In this document: piece by piece, positions 48,811 through 56,658 of the stretch | How positions within the stretch are numbered: the stretch's first letter is position 1 | How the letters are laid out: each line of letters opens with the position of its first letter | The notes under the pieces: generated by a model | Databases searched by the model: none | Told to the model about the DNA's origin: nothing | The model's input: the letters and a program-made list of their open reading frames with translations, nothing else | Source of the DNA: Bacillus sp. ISL-7 | GTDB lineage: Bacteria > Bacillota > Bacilli > Bacillales_B > DSM-18226 | Assembly (NCBI RefSeq): GCF_018613065.1 | Contig: NZ_JAGGQW010000021.1 | Location: 62,001 to 126,000, forward strand | Direction of reading: 5' to 3' | Length of the DNA: 64,000 nucleotides | Program-made: the position numbers and the translations under genes

Positions 48811-48920
48811 CTGGGGGATATTATATTCTAATATGGGAGGGGATAAAAGTTAAGCTACTATCCTTACAATATTATAAAGTTTACACTGTGTCAATAGTGT
48901 TTATTTAAAAAGGAGCATAT

Positions 48921-50009
48921 ATGAATATATTTTTAAAGAGTTTAATTTCAAATTCACCCAATGAGTTAATTACCTATGCGGATTTCATGGGGGCAGCCTT
49001 ATATCATCCTGATTTCGGTTATTATATGAAAGATAAACAGAAAATTGGCCGACAAGGAGATTTCATAACAACAAGCAATATATCTGATATATACGGAAGA
49101 ATGATGGCAAAATGGTTTTCTCACTTATGTGAAAGGACACAATTAGCTCCAGTATTTTGTGAAATTGGAGCTGGGAATGGACGTTTTGCGGAGGCATTTT
49201 TACAGGAATGGCATGAAACGATTAAAACCCCATTAAAATATATAATTGTAGAAAGCAGTCCCTATCATCAGAAACTGCAAAGGCAATTGCTAACTAATTT
49301 TTCGGTTGTCCAAGTGGAAAGTATCAGTAATGTTGAGGCTTTTGAGGGAATGGTTTATTCCAATGAACTATTCGATGCCCTGCCAGTTCGTGTGATCGAG
49401 AAAGTCGATGGGCAGCTTTTTGAGGTTATGATAGGGATTCGAAGGAACGAACTGTATGAGCAAAAAGTATTGTTAACGGATTCAGATATTCTGTTTTTTT
49501 TACAGGAAAGCAAGCTTAAACTAAATGAAAAACAGCGGATAGAGATCCCGTTAGCAATGAAAAAGATGATACGGGAAATTGCTCAGTCCCTCAGAAAAGG
49601 AATGGTTGTGACAGCTGATTATGGCTATACAATTGAGGAGTGGATGGACCCAAGGAGGGCAAAGGGGAGTCTAAGAGGGTATTATCAGCATCAGATGATT
49701 GATGATATTTTGCAGCACCCAGGTGAAATGGATATTACCACGCATATTCATTTTGATTATCTCATTCAAAAGGGTGAGCAGGTAGAATTGGAATTAATTA
49801 CCAAACTCAGACAGGATGAATTTTTATTAAAGTCCGGAATTCTAAAAGAATTAGCGAACCATTATGACCCCAATCCATTTTCAGAAGTCAGCAAACGGAA
49901 TCGAGCGATTCGTAGTTTGATCATGCCATCCGGGATAAGCACCTATTTTCATGTGGTTATCCAGCAAAAAGGGTTTAAGTTAAATGAAAATGACGTTTTC
50001 GTAGAATAA
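48921..50009 (+). CDS. SAM-dependent methyltransferase, NDUFAF7/MidA-like
   Basis: A 362-residue COG1565-type class I methyltransferase. N-terminal MGAALYHPDFGYYM and GRQGDFITTS are the family hallmark, followed by the SAM site FCEIGAGNGRFAEAFL. YSNELFDALPVRVIEK and VTADYGYTIEEW come later. Eukaryotic NDUFAF7 methylates a complex I subunit; the bacterial substrate is unknown. Preceded by AAGGAG. Confidence 0.87.
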   Translation: MNIFLKSLISNSPNELITYADFMGAALYHPDFGYYMKDKQKIGRQGDFITTSNISDIYGRMMAKWFSHLCERTQLAPVFCEIGAGNGRFAEAFLQEWHETIKTPLKYIIVESSPYHQKLQRQLLTNFSVVQVESISNVEAFEGMVYSNELFDALPVRVIEKVDGQLFEVMIGIRRNELYEQKVLLTDSDILFFLQESKLKLNEKQRIEIPLAMKKMIREIAQSLRKGMVVTADYGYTIEEWMDPRRAKGSLRGYYQHQMIDDILQHPGEMDITTHIHFDYLIQKGEQVELELITKLRQDEFLLKSGILKELANHYDPNPFSEVSKRNRAIRSLIMPSGISTYFHVVIQQKGFKLNENDVFVE

Positions 50010-50010
50010 A

Positions 50011-50042
50011 GAAAAAACGCCGGAATATTCCGACGTTTTTTC
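50011..50042. terminator. Bidirectional terminator
   Basis: AAAAAACG and CGTTTTTT arms flank a CGGAATATTCCG palindrome; it separates convergent genes. Confidence 0.88.
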
Positions 50043-50052
50043 TAAATGTTTC

Positions 50053-50295
50053 TCAATGACCTGCACCAGGCACCATCATGAAAGTAGACCAATAAGTGAA
50101 ACCTGCGAAGAAAACTGTTAAATATGCTCCGAATACCCACAAATACATGCGCTCGGATAATTTAAGATAGCTAAGCAGAACGAAAAAACCTGTTTGGGCT
50201 AAGAATAGCATTGCCGTTTTATCCATATCACCTAGATAAAACATAACTGTAAAAATGCCCGTCCAGAAACCACAAACTCTGAACATGCGATCCAT
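50053..50295 (-). CDS. yqgY: DUF2626 membrane protein YqgY
   Basis: An 80-residue protein with about three hydrophobic segments and aromatic-rich ends (MDRMFRVCGFWTGIF, FTYWSTFMMVPGAGH), typical of DUF2626/YqgY. The function is unknown. It has a GGAGGGGG ribosome site and its own promoter. Confidence 0.84.
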   Translation of the reverse strand: MDRMFRVCGFWTGIFTVMFYLGDMDKTAMLFLAQTGFFVLLSYLKLSERMYLWVFGAYLTVFFAGFTYWSTFMMVPGAGH

Positions 50296-50337
50296 ATGTA
50301 TCCCCCTCCTTTTTCCCTACGATACCATCATTACAAT

Positions 50338-50366
50338 ATTATAAGGAAAAGGAGGCATAATGTAAA
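50338..50366 (-). promoter_or_regulatory. Sigma-A promoter of yqgY
   Basis: On the minus strand, TTTACA (50366-50361), a 17-nt spacer and TATAAT (50343-50338), about 43 nt before the start codon. Confidence 0.75.
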
Positions 50367-50379
50367 TAATGGTTTCGAA

Positions 50380-51078
50380 TTAGTTTGTAACCAGCGCTTG
50401 ATATGAACAAGTTTCGCAGCCAGAAATAATATTATCTTTTTCAATCAACTCAACGGATTCAAATAGTGCACCAAACATTCCCTTTAGAAATTCATGGTGC
50501 ATACTGCAAACTGTTTCCGAATGTTCTTCTGCCACTTCTTTAAATGGACAATTGAAAATTTGGAAATAGATTTTTGTTTTCTCACCGTTTACTTCAAATT
50601 CTGGATAAAAACCTGCAAGTGTTGCTGCGCTTTTTAATATTATTAGCTTTTGCTCAAATTCTAATTCCTCACCAAATGCCCTTTTTGCCTTTTCTTGTTC
50701 AATCACTTCTGTACCAAAACGTTTTCCGGTTAGATAAAGGGCTTCCTTTCCTGCTTCTCCTAGCGAAATCATTGTTTGGATTGCGACTTTGGATAAAAGC
50801 ATGTAGTCGCGAAACGGGAAATGCAGCTGGATTACATCGTTAGATAAACGATATAATCTACTTGGTCTGCCGCCCTTACCTGTTTTTTTGGTTTCGGATG
50901 CTAACATATTTACATCTTCAAGCTTTGATAAATGCAATCTTGCTACATTCGGATGAATATTAAAATTTTCCGCCACCTCTTGAACGGTTACTTCTTGATG
51001 ACGTTTTGTAATGTATTGATAAATATAGTACCGTGTTGGATCTGACAAAACGTTTGTTATTTTTAATGTTTGTTCCAT
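50380..51078 (-). CDS. ArsR-like transcription regulator with four conserved-type Cys
   Basis: A 232-residue regulator. An N-terminal winged helix (VLSDPTRYYIYQYITKRH ... EVAENFNIHPNVARLHLSKLED) is followed by an RPSRLYRL wing. A C-terminal sensor-like domain contains Cys177 (FNCPF), Cys191 (VCSMHH), Cys221 and Cys224 (GCETC). The layout is reminiscent of SufR-type Fe-S regulators, but the ligand is unproven. ATG 51078 follows GAGGTG at 7 nt. B. subtilis has mgsR in this area; this gene is of another family. Confidence 0.75.
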   Translation of the reverse strand: MEQTLKITNVLSDPTRYYIYQYITKRHQEVTVQEVAENFNIHPNVARLHLSKLEDVNMLASETKKTGKGGRPSRLYRLSNDVIQLHFPFRDYMLLSKVAIQTMISLGEAGKEALYLTGKRFGTEVIEQEKAKRAFGEELEFEQKLIILKSAATLAGFYPEFEVNGEKTKIYFQIFNCPFKEVAEEHSETVCSMHHEFLKGMFGALFESVELIEKDNIISGCETCSYQALVTN

Positions 51079-51111
51079 CACTGTTCACCTCGAACCCCCA
51101 TAATTTATTCC

Positions 51112-51159
51112 ATTATAATACAGCTATAAAAACAAAGGAATGAGGTTAACAATGTTAAC
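51112..51159 (-). promoter_or_regulatory. Promoter and palindrome before the ArsR-like gene
   Basis: A TATAAT -10 box (51117-51112) has only a weak TTCCTT -35 at 17-nt spacing. Directly upstream is a perfect 7-1-7 palindrome GTTAACA-A-TGTTAAC (51145-51159), a plausible regulator site. A second perfect 8-1-8 palindrome (TATATTGT-A-ACAATATA) lies at 51196-51212. Confidence 0.5.
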
Positions 51160-51307
51160 ACTATAAGTTTAGAAAATGTTCACAATTTGCGACTTTATAT
51201 TGTAACAATATAATAAAAAAATAGCCTAAATTCATTTATAATCTCTCGTCAATAGCAGGTATATAGTTATTTTGGAAAAATAACGAAGCAGACCCAGCAT
51301 CCGCTCG

Positions 51308-51493
51308 TTACAATTTTCGTCTTTTTTTGACTTCAAAATAAACGATGTAGGGTAGAATTCCGAACCAGCGATACCAAAATGAAGCTTTTGTTTCTTTTCG
51401 AGCTGTACGAATTCGTTTTCGTTCATCCTTCGGTTGGTCTGCGTATTTCACGATGGTTTGGGTCATATATTTTACATAGTCGTTTGTTTTCAT
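51308..51493 (-). CDS. yqzE: YqzE family protein
   Basis: A 61-residue basic protein ([18 protein letters not shown], then [15 protein letters not shown]) with a short hydrophobic/aromatic patch near the C-terminus. It matches YqzE, a small Bacillaceae protein encoded just after comGG. The function is unknown. The ATG at 51493 follows AGGTG. Confidence 0.8.
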   Translation of the reverse strand: MKTNDYVKYMTQTIVKYADQPKDERKRIRTARKETKASFWYRWFGILPYIVYFEVKKRRKL

Positions 51494-51540
51494 GGACACA
51501 CCTGCCTTTAATTTTCATAAACAAGTATGTCCATATTTCT

Positions 51541-51927
51541 TCATTTTAATTCGACCCATTTACTTAATCTTTTTGTCCTTGTATCAAAATATCCCCGTCC
51601 AATGACTGTTTTGTCAACAGCATGAAGGTGAAGAGTAAAATTGACTTTTTGGACATATCCAGTAGGAGTTTCAGCTTGGTAATCCATGGTGCCGTTAACA
51701 AAACTAATTGTTCCCTTGACAGGTAAGATCGCACTCTTTTGAAATATTACTTCCACTTTTTTTACCGACGATAGAAAATAGTACTCCTCTTGGAGGATGA
51801 TAGCCGTTTCATGTGCCATTTTTCTATCGGATAACAATTGTTCAATACGTACCGAGAAAAATAATAAAAAAAGGATGATCAGGCACAAGGTAAGTGGGTA
51901 AGTGAAGCCTTTTTCATTACTTTTCAT
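51541..51927 (-). CDS. comGG: Competence pseudopilus protein ComGG
   Basis: A 128-residue minor pseudopilin with an N-terminal membrane segment (KGFTYPLTLCLIILFLLFF). It is the least conserved ComG protein, recognised mainly by position at the end of the operon. It overlaps comGF by 4 nt, the start being the ATG inside the comGF stop region. Confidence 0.8.
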   Translation of the reverse strand: MKSNEKGFTYPLTLCLIILFLLFFSVRIEQLLSDRKMAHETAIILQEEYYFLSSVKKVEVIFQKSAILPVKGTISFVNGTMDYQAETPTGYVQKVNFTLHLHAVDKTVIGRGYFDTRTKRLSKWVELK

Positions 51928-52400
51928 GGGACTGGCCCCGAATTTACTAATGGAAAAGCTGTAACTGAGTATTCTTTTCCCCATAGATCCGTTACGATGG
52001 TTTTGACTGCATTGTTTATAATGGTGAACGAATATTGTGAAACATTTTGGAGGATTATTTCATGTCCAGTTGAATTCACACGTCTCCTAAGATTAGTACC
52101 GTACTTTTCATATTGAATGGTTTCAGTATCCTTCGTTAGAACTAACCTTCCGGAAATCACTTCGGCACGAGTGGACAGCCTTATTTCTTTTTTGATTTGG
52201 CTCGAAAAAACTTCCCATTCCATTGCCTGTAACGATGCCTCAGTGTCCTTATTAGTCAGGATAATTTGAAAAACAGGTGTCATAAAGAAAATAATCGTCG
52301 TAAAAATTGAAAAAGCAATTAGTACCTCGATGAGCGTAAATGCTTTTTCATTCAAGGGGCCTACAAATTTCGGTTTCAGGCTGTAATGAGTTTTTTTCAA
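51924..52400 (-). CDS. comGF: Competence pseudopilus protein ComGF
   Basis: A 158-residue minor pseudopilin with the prepilin-type N-terminus NEKAFTLIEVLIAFSIFTTI cut by ComC. TTG 52400 is preceded by AAAGGAGGTG at about 10 nt. It lies within the tail of comGE (53-nt overlap) and ends inside comGG. Confidence 0.85.
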   Translation of the reverse strand: MKKTHYSLKPKFVGPLNEKAFTLIEVLIAFSIFTTIIFFMTPVFQIILTNKDTEASLQAMEWEVFSSQIKKEIRLSTRAEVISGRLVLTKDTETIQYEKYGTNLRRRVNSTGHEIILQNVSQYSFTIINNAVKTIVTDLWGKEYSVTAFPLVNSGPVP

Positions 52401-52686
52401 TTCTTACACACACCTCCTTTTGGTCAGCTGCTCCGGTGTCTTTCCATGTGATTTGGTATTCAACTCCATTCAAAATGGTAGTGTAATTTGAAAATGTTTT
52501 ATTAGTGATTAATTTGGTCTGTAGTTCCTCATACATTAGCTGTCTCGCCTTGCTCTCCCATTCTAATTGTCGTGATTGTTCTCTTAGTTCAATCAATAAA
52601 GGCAGTAAAAATAAACTAAGCATTAACCAGGCAGATAAAGAAAGAAGCAGTTCAAGCAAAAAATATCCTCTAGTACTCCTTAACAT
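52348..52686 (-). CDS. comGE: Competence pseudopilus protein ComGE
   Basis: A 112-residue minor pseudopilin with a hydrophobic N-terminal helix (GYFLLELLLSLSAWLMLSLF) and a polar pseudopilin body. The start ATG at 52686 lies inside comGD, as is usual for this tightly overlapping operon. Confidence 0.83.
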   Translation of the reverse strand: MLRSTRGYFLLELLLSLSAWLMLSLFLLPLLIELREQSRQLEWESKARQLMYEELQTKLITNKTFSNYTTILNGVEYQITWKDTGAADQKEVCVRIEKNSLQPETEICRPLE

Positions 52687-53110
52687 AGAACCGACCCTTT
52701 CCAATTAAAAAGGTAATAACATATGTTTTATTTTTTGTTTGGATAAAAAAGTTTCCAAACTGATTTACATTTCCGTCGCTTAGGAATTTCAAATATAAGG
52801 GGAGAGAACCTTCTTTGAGATAAATATTTGTACTGTAATTTCGATTGACGATCGGCGTTGGTTCCGGCCACAAGCATAGATAATACCTATATTGATCTGG
52901 AACAAAAACAATGGATACTTCATCCTGATGGGAGATAGCATATTGTTGAGCATAATATAGGTCCGCTTTTAATTGGATTAAAAAGGCCTCATCCTCCATT
53001 ACTGAGTGCTGTGGTTTTAAGGAGAAAACTGTAATTGAGGAGATAATCATGAAGATGGAGAGAACTAACAAGGACTCAATTAATGTAAAGCCTTTTTGAT
53101 GCGTATTCAT
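52670..53110 (-). CDS. comGD: Competence pseudopilus protein ComGD
   Basis: A 146-residue GspH-like minor pseudopilin. The prepilin cleavage motif and helix are QKGFTLIESLLVLSIFMI. It overlaps comGC at TAATG and comGE by 17 nt. Confidence 0.88.
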   Translation of the reverse strand: MNTHQKGFTLIESLLVLSIFMIISSITVFSLKPQHSVMEDEAFLIQLKADLYYAQQYAISHQDEVSIVFVPDQYRYYLCLWPEPTPIVNRNYSTNIYLKEGSLPLYLKFLSDGNVNQFGNFFIQTKNKTYVITFLIGKGRFYVKEY

Positions 53111-53430
53111 TATGGAGTGGTTACTGATGCAACAGCTGATACCGTACCTTCAGAATCTATTTCAACTGTCTTTCCGTTTGGACAACCTTTAGCGTCCCCC
53201 TTTATATATCCTTCTGCTTTTAGTTCCGCGATAGTTGGTACTTTATTCTTATCCATTTCATAAGCCTGAACTTGTGCCTGAACCATTTTAACATAGGCAT
53301 CACAGCCTTTATTGTTGATGTTAGAATTATGTTTGGCAACGTTTGGAATTGTGATAATTAACAAGACCGAAATTACGAGCATGACGATCATCATTTCAAT
53401 TAAAGTAAAGCCTTTTTCATTTTTCATCAT
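53110..53430 (-). CDS. comGC: Competence major pseudopilin ComGC
   Basis: A 106-residue major pseudopilin needed for DNA uptake. The type IV prepilin motif KGFTLIEMMIVMLVISVLL starts at residue 6. Two cysteines (Cys43 in KGCDAY and a Cys in KGCPNG) can form the intramolecular disulfide known for ComGC. The ATG has GGAGG 9 nt upstream. It is separated from comGB by about 207 bp containing a repeat. Confidence 0.92.
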   Translation of the reverse strand: MMKNEKGFTLIEMMIVMLVISVLLIITIPNVAKHNSNINNKGCDAYVKMVQAQVQAYEMDKNKVPTIAELKAEGYIKGDAKGCPNGKTVEIDSEGTVSAVASVTTP

Positions 53431-53490
53431 TTTTAATAACCTCCATTTTTTTTATAAGATAAAAAAGTATAAGTTTTTGAACTTAGATAA

Positions 53491-53637
53491 CTGTCCAGCT
53501 CCAGCGCCCAGCGGCTAGTGAACTTCGCTCTCCGCCCTACGATAAGTCAACATCGAATCGCTCCGCTCTCCGTGTTTCCTTTATCTCAGTTGGAGCGCTC
53601 CAGTCCATACGCCGCTAAACGGGCGCTTGCGCTTTTC
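53491..53637. repeat. Bacillaceae intergenic repeat inserted between comGB and comGC
   Basis: A 147-bp element beginning (minus strand) directly after the comGB TAA with GAAAAGCGCAAGCGCCC and ending with GGGCGCTGGAGCTGGACAG. Internal GC-rich arms (TTGGAGCGCTCC and others) give fold-back potential. I recognise this end sequence (GGGCGCTTGCGCTTTTC) as that of a widespread Bacillaceae intergenic element. Confidence 0.78.
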
Positions 53638-54669
53638 TTAAATGCCGTCCAGTAGATGAAACATGGGTAACAGAATTGCTAAATACATCGAAACCACCAT
53701 GAATCCAATGAAAATGTAAAGAATTGGCTGGATGGTTGTTAACCGTTTTTCTATCATTTCCTCCATGTTAGTGACACAATGCTTACTGAAAAATAATAAC
53801 TCCTGCTCCAATTTTCCATTTTCTTGGCCGTGTTTTACAATCATCGGAAATTCTTTTTCGAAAAACGACAGAGACGCTAAAATTGTCTCCAACTTTTCTC
53901 CGGTAATTAGCTTAGTTTTAATTGTTTTAGCTAAGTGACTGTAAAAAGGATGCCTGAGATTCTGTTCAAATAGTTGTAAGGCTTCGGAAACTGATAATCC
54001 ACCGGATAAGAGAAAGCTAAGTTGAATGGAAAAGTAGTGGGTAAACAGCAATTTGAGGATCCTGCCAACAAAAGGTATTCGAACAAGTTGTGACCTTTGT
54101 TTGAGGACGGAGAGTTTTCTAAAAAAGAGAAGATAATAAGCGGCTCCCAAAATTAGGATCAGAAGCAGGGTACCGATAACAGTTGGGAAGTATTGATCAA
54201 AAGCATAAATGACATTTGTGAAAAAATTTGCTTCCAGACCAAGCGATGAAAAAAGAGTGGTGAACCTTGGCAGCAATGTATTTTCTATAAATATAAATAG
54301 AAATCCTGTAATAACTAAAAGCACCATTGGATACTGAAGCAACTTGAGCAACTTGTGTAGGTCTTTATCTTTTAATAGGGCAAGATCACTTCCTTCTAAC
54401 AGAGCATCAGCAAAGCTGCCATGCTGCTCCGCGAAATAGACGTAACCGACTAAGTCTTTGTTGAAACCAAGATTATTTAATGCATCATGAAACGGTAAAC
54501 CCTTTTTCAACTCTTCTAAGCATCCATTTAAATCCTCCTTTCGTTTTGACGGTAATTGTAATGCTATGGATTCAATTGCTAGAGCAATTGGATATCCCCT
54601 TACCAATAGTTCACCGGTTCTTCTCAAGAAATTTGCTTGTTCATTCACTGACCATTTAGACCGTTTCAT
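53638..54669 (-). CDS. comGB: Competence pilus assembly membrane protein ComGB
   Basis: A 343-residue GspF/PilC-family inner-membrane platform protein with two homologous halves. Three membrane segments are visible (about 105-130, 155-180 and 315-340), and the first half carries the motif KKGLPFHDALNNLGF. The ATG overlaps the comGA end by 14 nt. The C-terminus appears intact despite the repeat that follows. Confidence 0.92.
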   Translation of the reverse strand: MKRSKWSVNEQANFLRRTGELLVRGYPIALAIESIALQLPSKRKEDLNGCLEELKKGLPFHDALNNLGFNKDLVGYVYFAEQHGSFADALLEGSDLALLKDKDLHKLLKLLQYPMVLLVITGFLFIFIENTLLPRFTTLFSSLGLEANFFTNVIYAFDQYFPTVIGTLLLILILGAAYYLLFFRKLSVLKQRSQLVRIPFVGRILKLLFTHYFSIQLSFLLSGGLSVSEALQLFEQNLRHPFYSHLAKTIKTKLITGEKLETILASLSFFEKEFPMIVKHGQENGKLEQELLFFSKHCVTNMEEMIEKRLTTIQPILYIFIGFMVVSMYLAILLPMFHLLDGI

Positions 54670-55738
54670 CGTTATACACCAATCGTTCATATTCAGATTC
54701 TTGAATATATCCAAGTGCAATGCCCTTATTAATTACATCTTTTATCATTCGGTAACGAATTTCTATTTTTTCTCCTTGAGCAGCTTTCATTACTGCGTGT
54801 AAATTTCGTCCGGATAAAAGTTCAAATACACTGGCGCGTTTCCATCTGCCATAGGAATAACAAATAGGTGAACACTCTCCTTCGCAAAAAGGGCAGGTAA
54901 GTTCAACCAACCTTTGGGCAGTAATGGCAATAAGTGTCTGCTCGACCTCTAACCAATTCACTCCAAATTCACGCAGGCGATAAACCGCTCCCTTCGCATC
55001 ACGGGTATGCATCGTGGAAAGCACTAGATGGCCTGTTAATGCAGCCCTTACCGCAATCTTTGCGGTCTCAGCATCTCTAATTTCACCGACCATTATTATG
55101 TCAGGATCATGACGAAGAATTGCCTTTAGTCCGGCTGCATAGGTGACGCCTGCTTTTTCATTGACTTGGATCTGCAGGACTGAGTCATAGTTTTTTTCAA
55201 TGGGATCTTCGAGTGTAATGACATTACGATGAAATAAGTGGGCGGTTTCATTTAAAAGGGAATAGAGAGTAGTCGTTTTTCCGCTGCCCGTCGGCCCGGT
55301 AAAAATTATTAATCCATGAGCGTGTTTGAGAAGGGCAAGAAGTTTTCGGGTCATTGCTGGGAAGAGTGAAAGTTGGTGAAAAGGAATTTGTTCTTGCTGT
55401 GGTAATAGCCGGATGACAAGGCTCTCTCTGTTATTAGACGGGAGTGTGGAAAGCCTGAGCCCCATTAAATTTCCGTCAACTTCACAAAAAATGGAACCAC
55501 TTTGTGGTCGTCTTCTTTCTCCGATATCCATATTGGCTGTGAATTTAAAATGTGAAATTAATCTGTCGCATTCATCTTTTGGAAGGGATAGTCGAGGAAT
55601 TAACTTGTTGGTTAATCGGATTTGGACGAGTGTGTCCCTCTTCCTTGGGATAATGTGAATATCTGTTGCCTGGTTTCGTGCAGCATCTGTAATGATTCGA
55701 TTTGCTAAAATTTCTATCTCGCTAACAATAAGTACCAC
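54656..55738 (-). CDS. comGA: Competence ATPase ComGA
   Basis: A 360-residue GspE/PilT-family traffic ATPase powering pseudopilus assembly. Walker A is FTGPTGSGKTTTLYSLL, the Asp box is VITLEDPIE, Walker B is IIMVGEIRDAETA, and the His box is LVLSTMHTRDA. A C-terminal zinc-like set CPFCEGEC follows. The start is uncertain. GTG 55738 is the first usual codon and gives a length near that of B. subtilis (356), but the nearest strong Shine-Dalgarno (55778-55784) is 39 nt upstream and precedes a short overlapping frame. Confidence 0.92.
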   Translation of the reverse strand: MVLIVSEIEILANRIITDAARNQATDIHIIPRKRDTLVQIRLTNKLIPRLSLPKDECDRLISHFKFTANMDIGERRRPQSGSIFCEVDGNLMGLRLSTLPSNNRESLVIRLLPQQEQIPFHQLSLFPAMTRKLLALLKHAHGLIIFTGPTGSGKTTTLYSLLNETAHLFHRNVITLEDPIEKNYDSVLQIQVNEKAGVTYAAGLKAILRHDPDIIMVGEIRDAETAKIAVRAALTGHLVLSTMHTRDAKGAVYRLREFGVNWLEVEQTLIAITAQRLVELTCPFCEGECSPICYSYGRWKRASVFELLSGRNLHAVMKAAQGEKIEIRYRMIKDVINKGIALGYIQESEYERLVYNDETV

Positions 55739-55773
55739 CGCCTTTTCAATTTTCTTTGGATAATATTCGACAA
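55714..55773 (-). CDS. Possible leader minigene overlapping comGA start
   Basis: AAGGAGG at 55784-55778 is followed 4 nt later by TTG, opening a 19-codon frame (MSNIIQRKLKRRWYLLLAR) that stops at 55714, 22 nt inside comGA in another frame. The basic/hydrophobic peptide resembles nothing I know. It could regulate comGA translation, or the two frames might be joined by a frameshift. The spacing is short, so translation is not assured. Confidence 0.3.
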   Translation of the reverse strand: MSNIIQRKLKRRWYLLLAR

Positions 55774-55814
55774 GGTTCCTCCTTATCCTTCTTTATTTTC
55801 AAAAAATATTTTTA

Positions 55815-55861
55815 AGGGTGTCAGGCACCATGTGAAAATTTCACATGGTGCCTGACACCCT
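55815..55861. repeat. Perfect 23/1/23 palindrome between yqhG and comGA
   Basis: 47 bp: AGGGTGTCAGGCACCATG... and its exact complement around a single base. GGTGTCAGGCACC-type palindromes are dispersed in Bacillaceae genomes. It begins 6 nt after the yqhG stop. There is no adjacent T-run on the minus strand, so it is not a classic terminator, though the stem is very strong. Confidence 0.9.
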
Positions 55862-55866
55862 GTCCC

Positions 55867-56658
55867 TTATATTGCTTTTTCAGTGAGATAAAAGAGGCCG
55901 CCATTGATGAAGGATATTGAGATTTTTGGTTCGTACTGTTCCTTTAGAGCCAATTTTTCGGTTTCAAAGTTTTCATTTTCATCTTCAACATCTTCGTAAA
56001 AATGATTCAAGAGACGTAAATCTTTATCCCAACGTTCTCGCGCATCTATTGCCCAAGAGTGGTCATCCTTCTCAATGATGGATGTAAGATAGGTTTCAAC
56101 TCTCATCATCCCGCTTTGAGGTTTCACTAAAGGTGACAAAGTAAAGGAGTAATCAGGTATTTTTGGTGTTAACGATATTTCAAGCAGCCTGTCATGGAAA
56201 TCTTCAACCATTTTTCCGTTAATGAGTTGTAAGCCGATTGATTTGAAAATATCCCGCTTACGGTCACATTGATAGGAGATTTTAACATTCATACAAAGCC
56301 ATGGTAATAAAGGAGTTTGCTTGTTTTGATTCCGATGATTTTCATAAAGTCGGATATAGCTGGCTAAATTTTTCGTCGAAGTAAAAATTTGATGAAGCCG
56401 AGGTGAACCAAAATGAATGATTTCCCCCTTTATATTTTCAGGAGCGGCATCTTGATTCGTAATAAATGTTAATTTCATCGGGTTTGGAATTCCGCCCGTC
56501 TTTTCTAAATAGTGCCAGTAAAAAGGACGATTCATTAATTCCTTATCAAGTTCAACTGTTAACTGAACAGTCAAATAGCCTGGATTATTCGCCACAATTG
56601 CACAGTCATTAGCCTGAAAATAGTTCAATAAAAAGTTATGAATTTCCTGCTGCTGCAT
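55867..56658 (-). CDS. yqhG: YqhG family protein
   Basis: A 263-residue soluble protein of the YqhG family, function unknown. It has an N-terminal hydrophobic/helical part, a middle PLLPWLCMNVKISYQCDRKRD, and an acidic helical tail (DVEDENENFETEKLAL). It overlaps yqhH by 23 nt and is surely co-transcribed with it, as in B. subtilis. Confidence 0.85.
   Translation of the reverse strand: MQQQEIHNFLLNYFQANDCAIVANNPGYLTVQLTVELDKELMNRPFYWHYLEKTGGIPNPMKLTFITNQDAAPENIKGEIIHFGSPRLHQIFTSTKNLASYIRLYENHRNQNKQTPLLPWLCMNVKISYQCDRKRDIFKSIGLQLINGKMVEDFHDRLLEISLTPKIPDYSFTLSPLVKPQSGMMRVETYLTSIIEKDDHSWAIDARERWDKDLRLLNHFYEDVEDENENFETEKLALKEQYEPKISISFINGGLFYLTEKAI

Noticed and set aside
48864..48877. Identical 14-mer TTACAATATTATAA upstream of two genes (also 50331-50344)
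   Set aside because: In the second copy it is simply a TATAAT -10 box with flanks on the other strand; a shared regulatory site is not supported.
51266..51284. GTTATTTT-GGA-AAAATAAC hairpin after yqzE
   Set aside because: The stem is almost all A-T with no following T-run, so a terminator call is not justified.
55801..55813. AAAA-N5-TTTT match to a ComK AT box before comGA
   Set aside because: Only one box is seen and it lies about 20 nt from the ribosome site, too close to leave room for a promoter; A/T-rich DNA gives such matches by chance.
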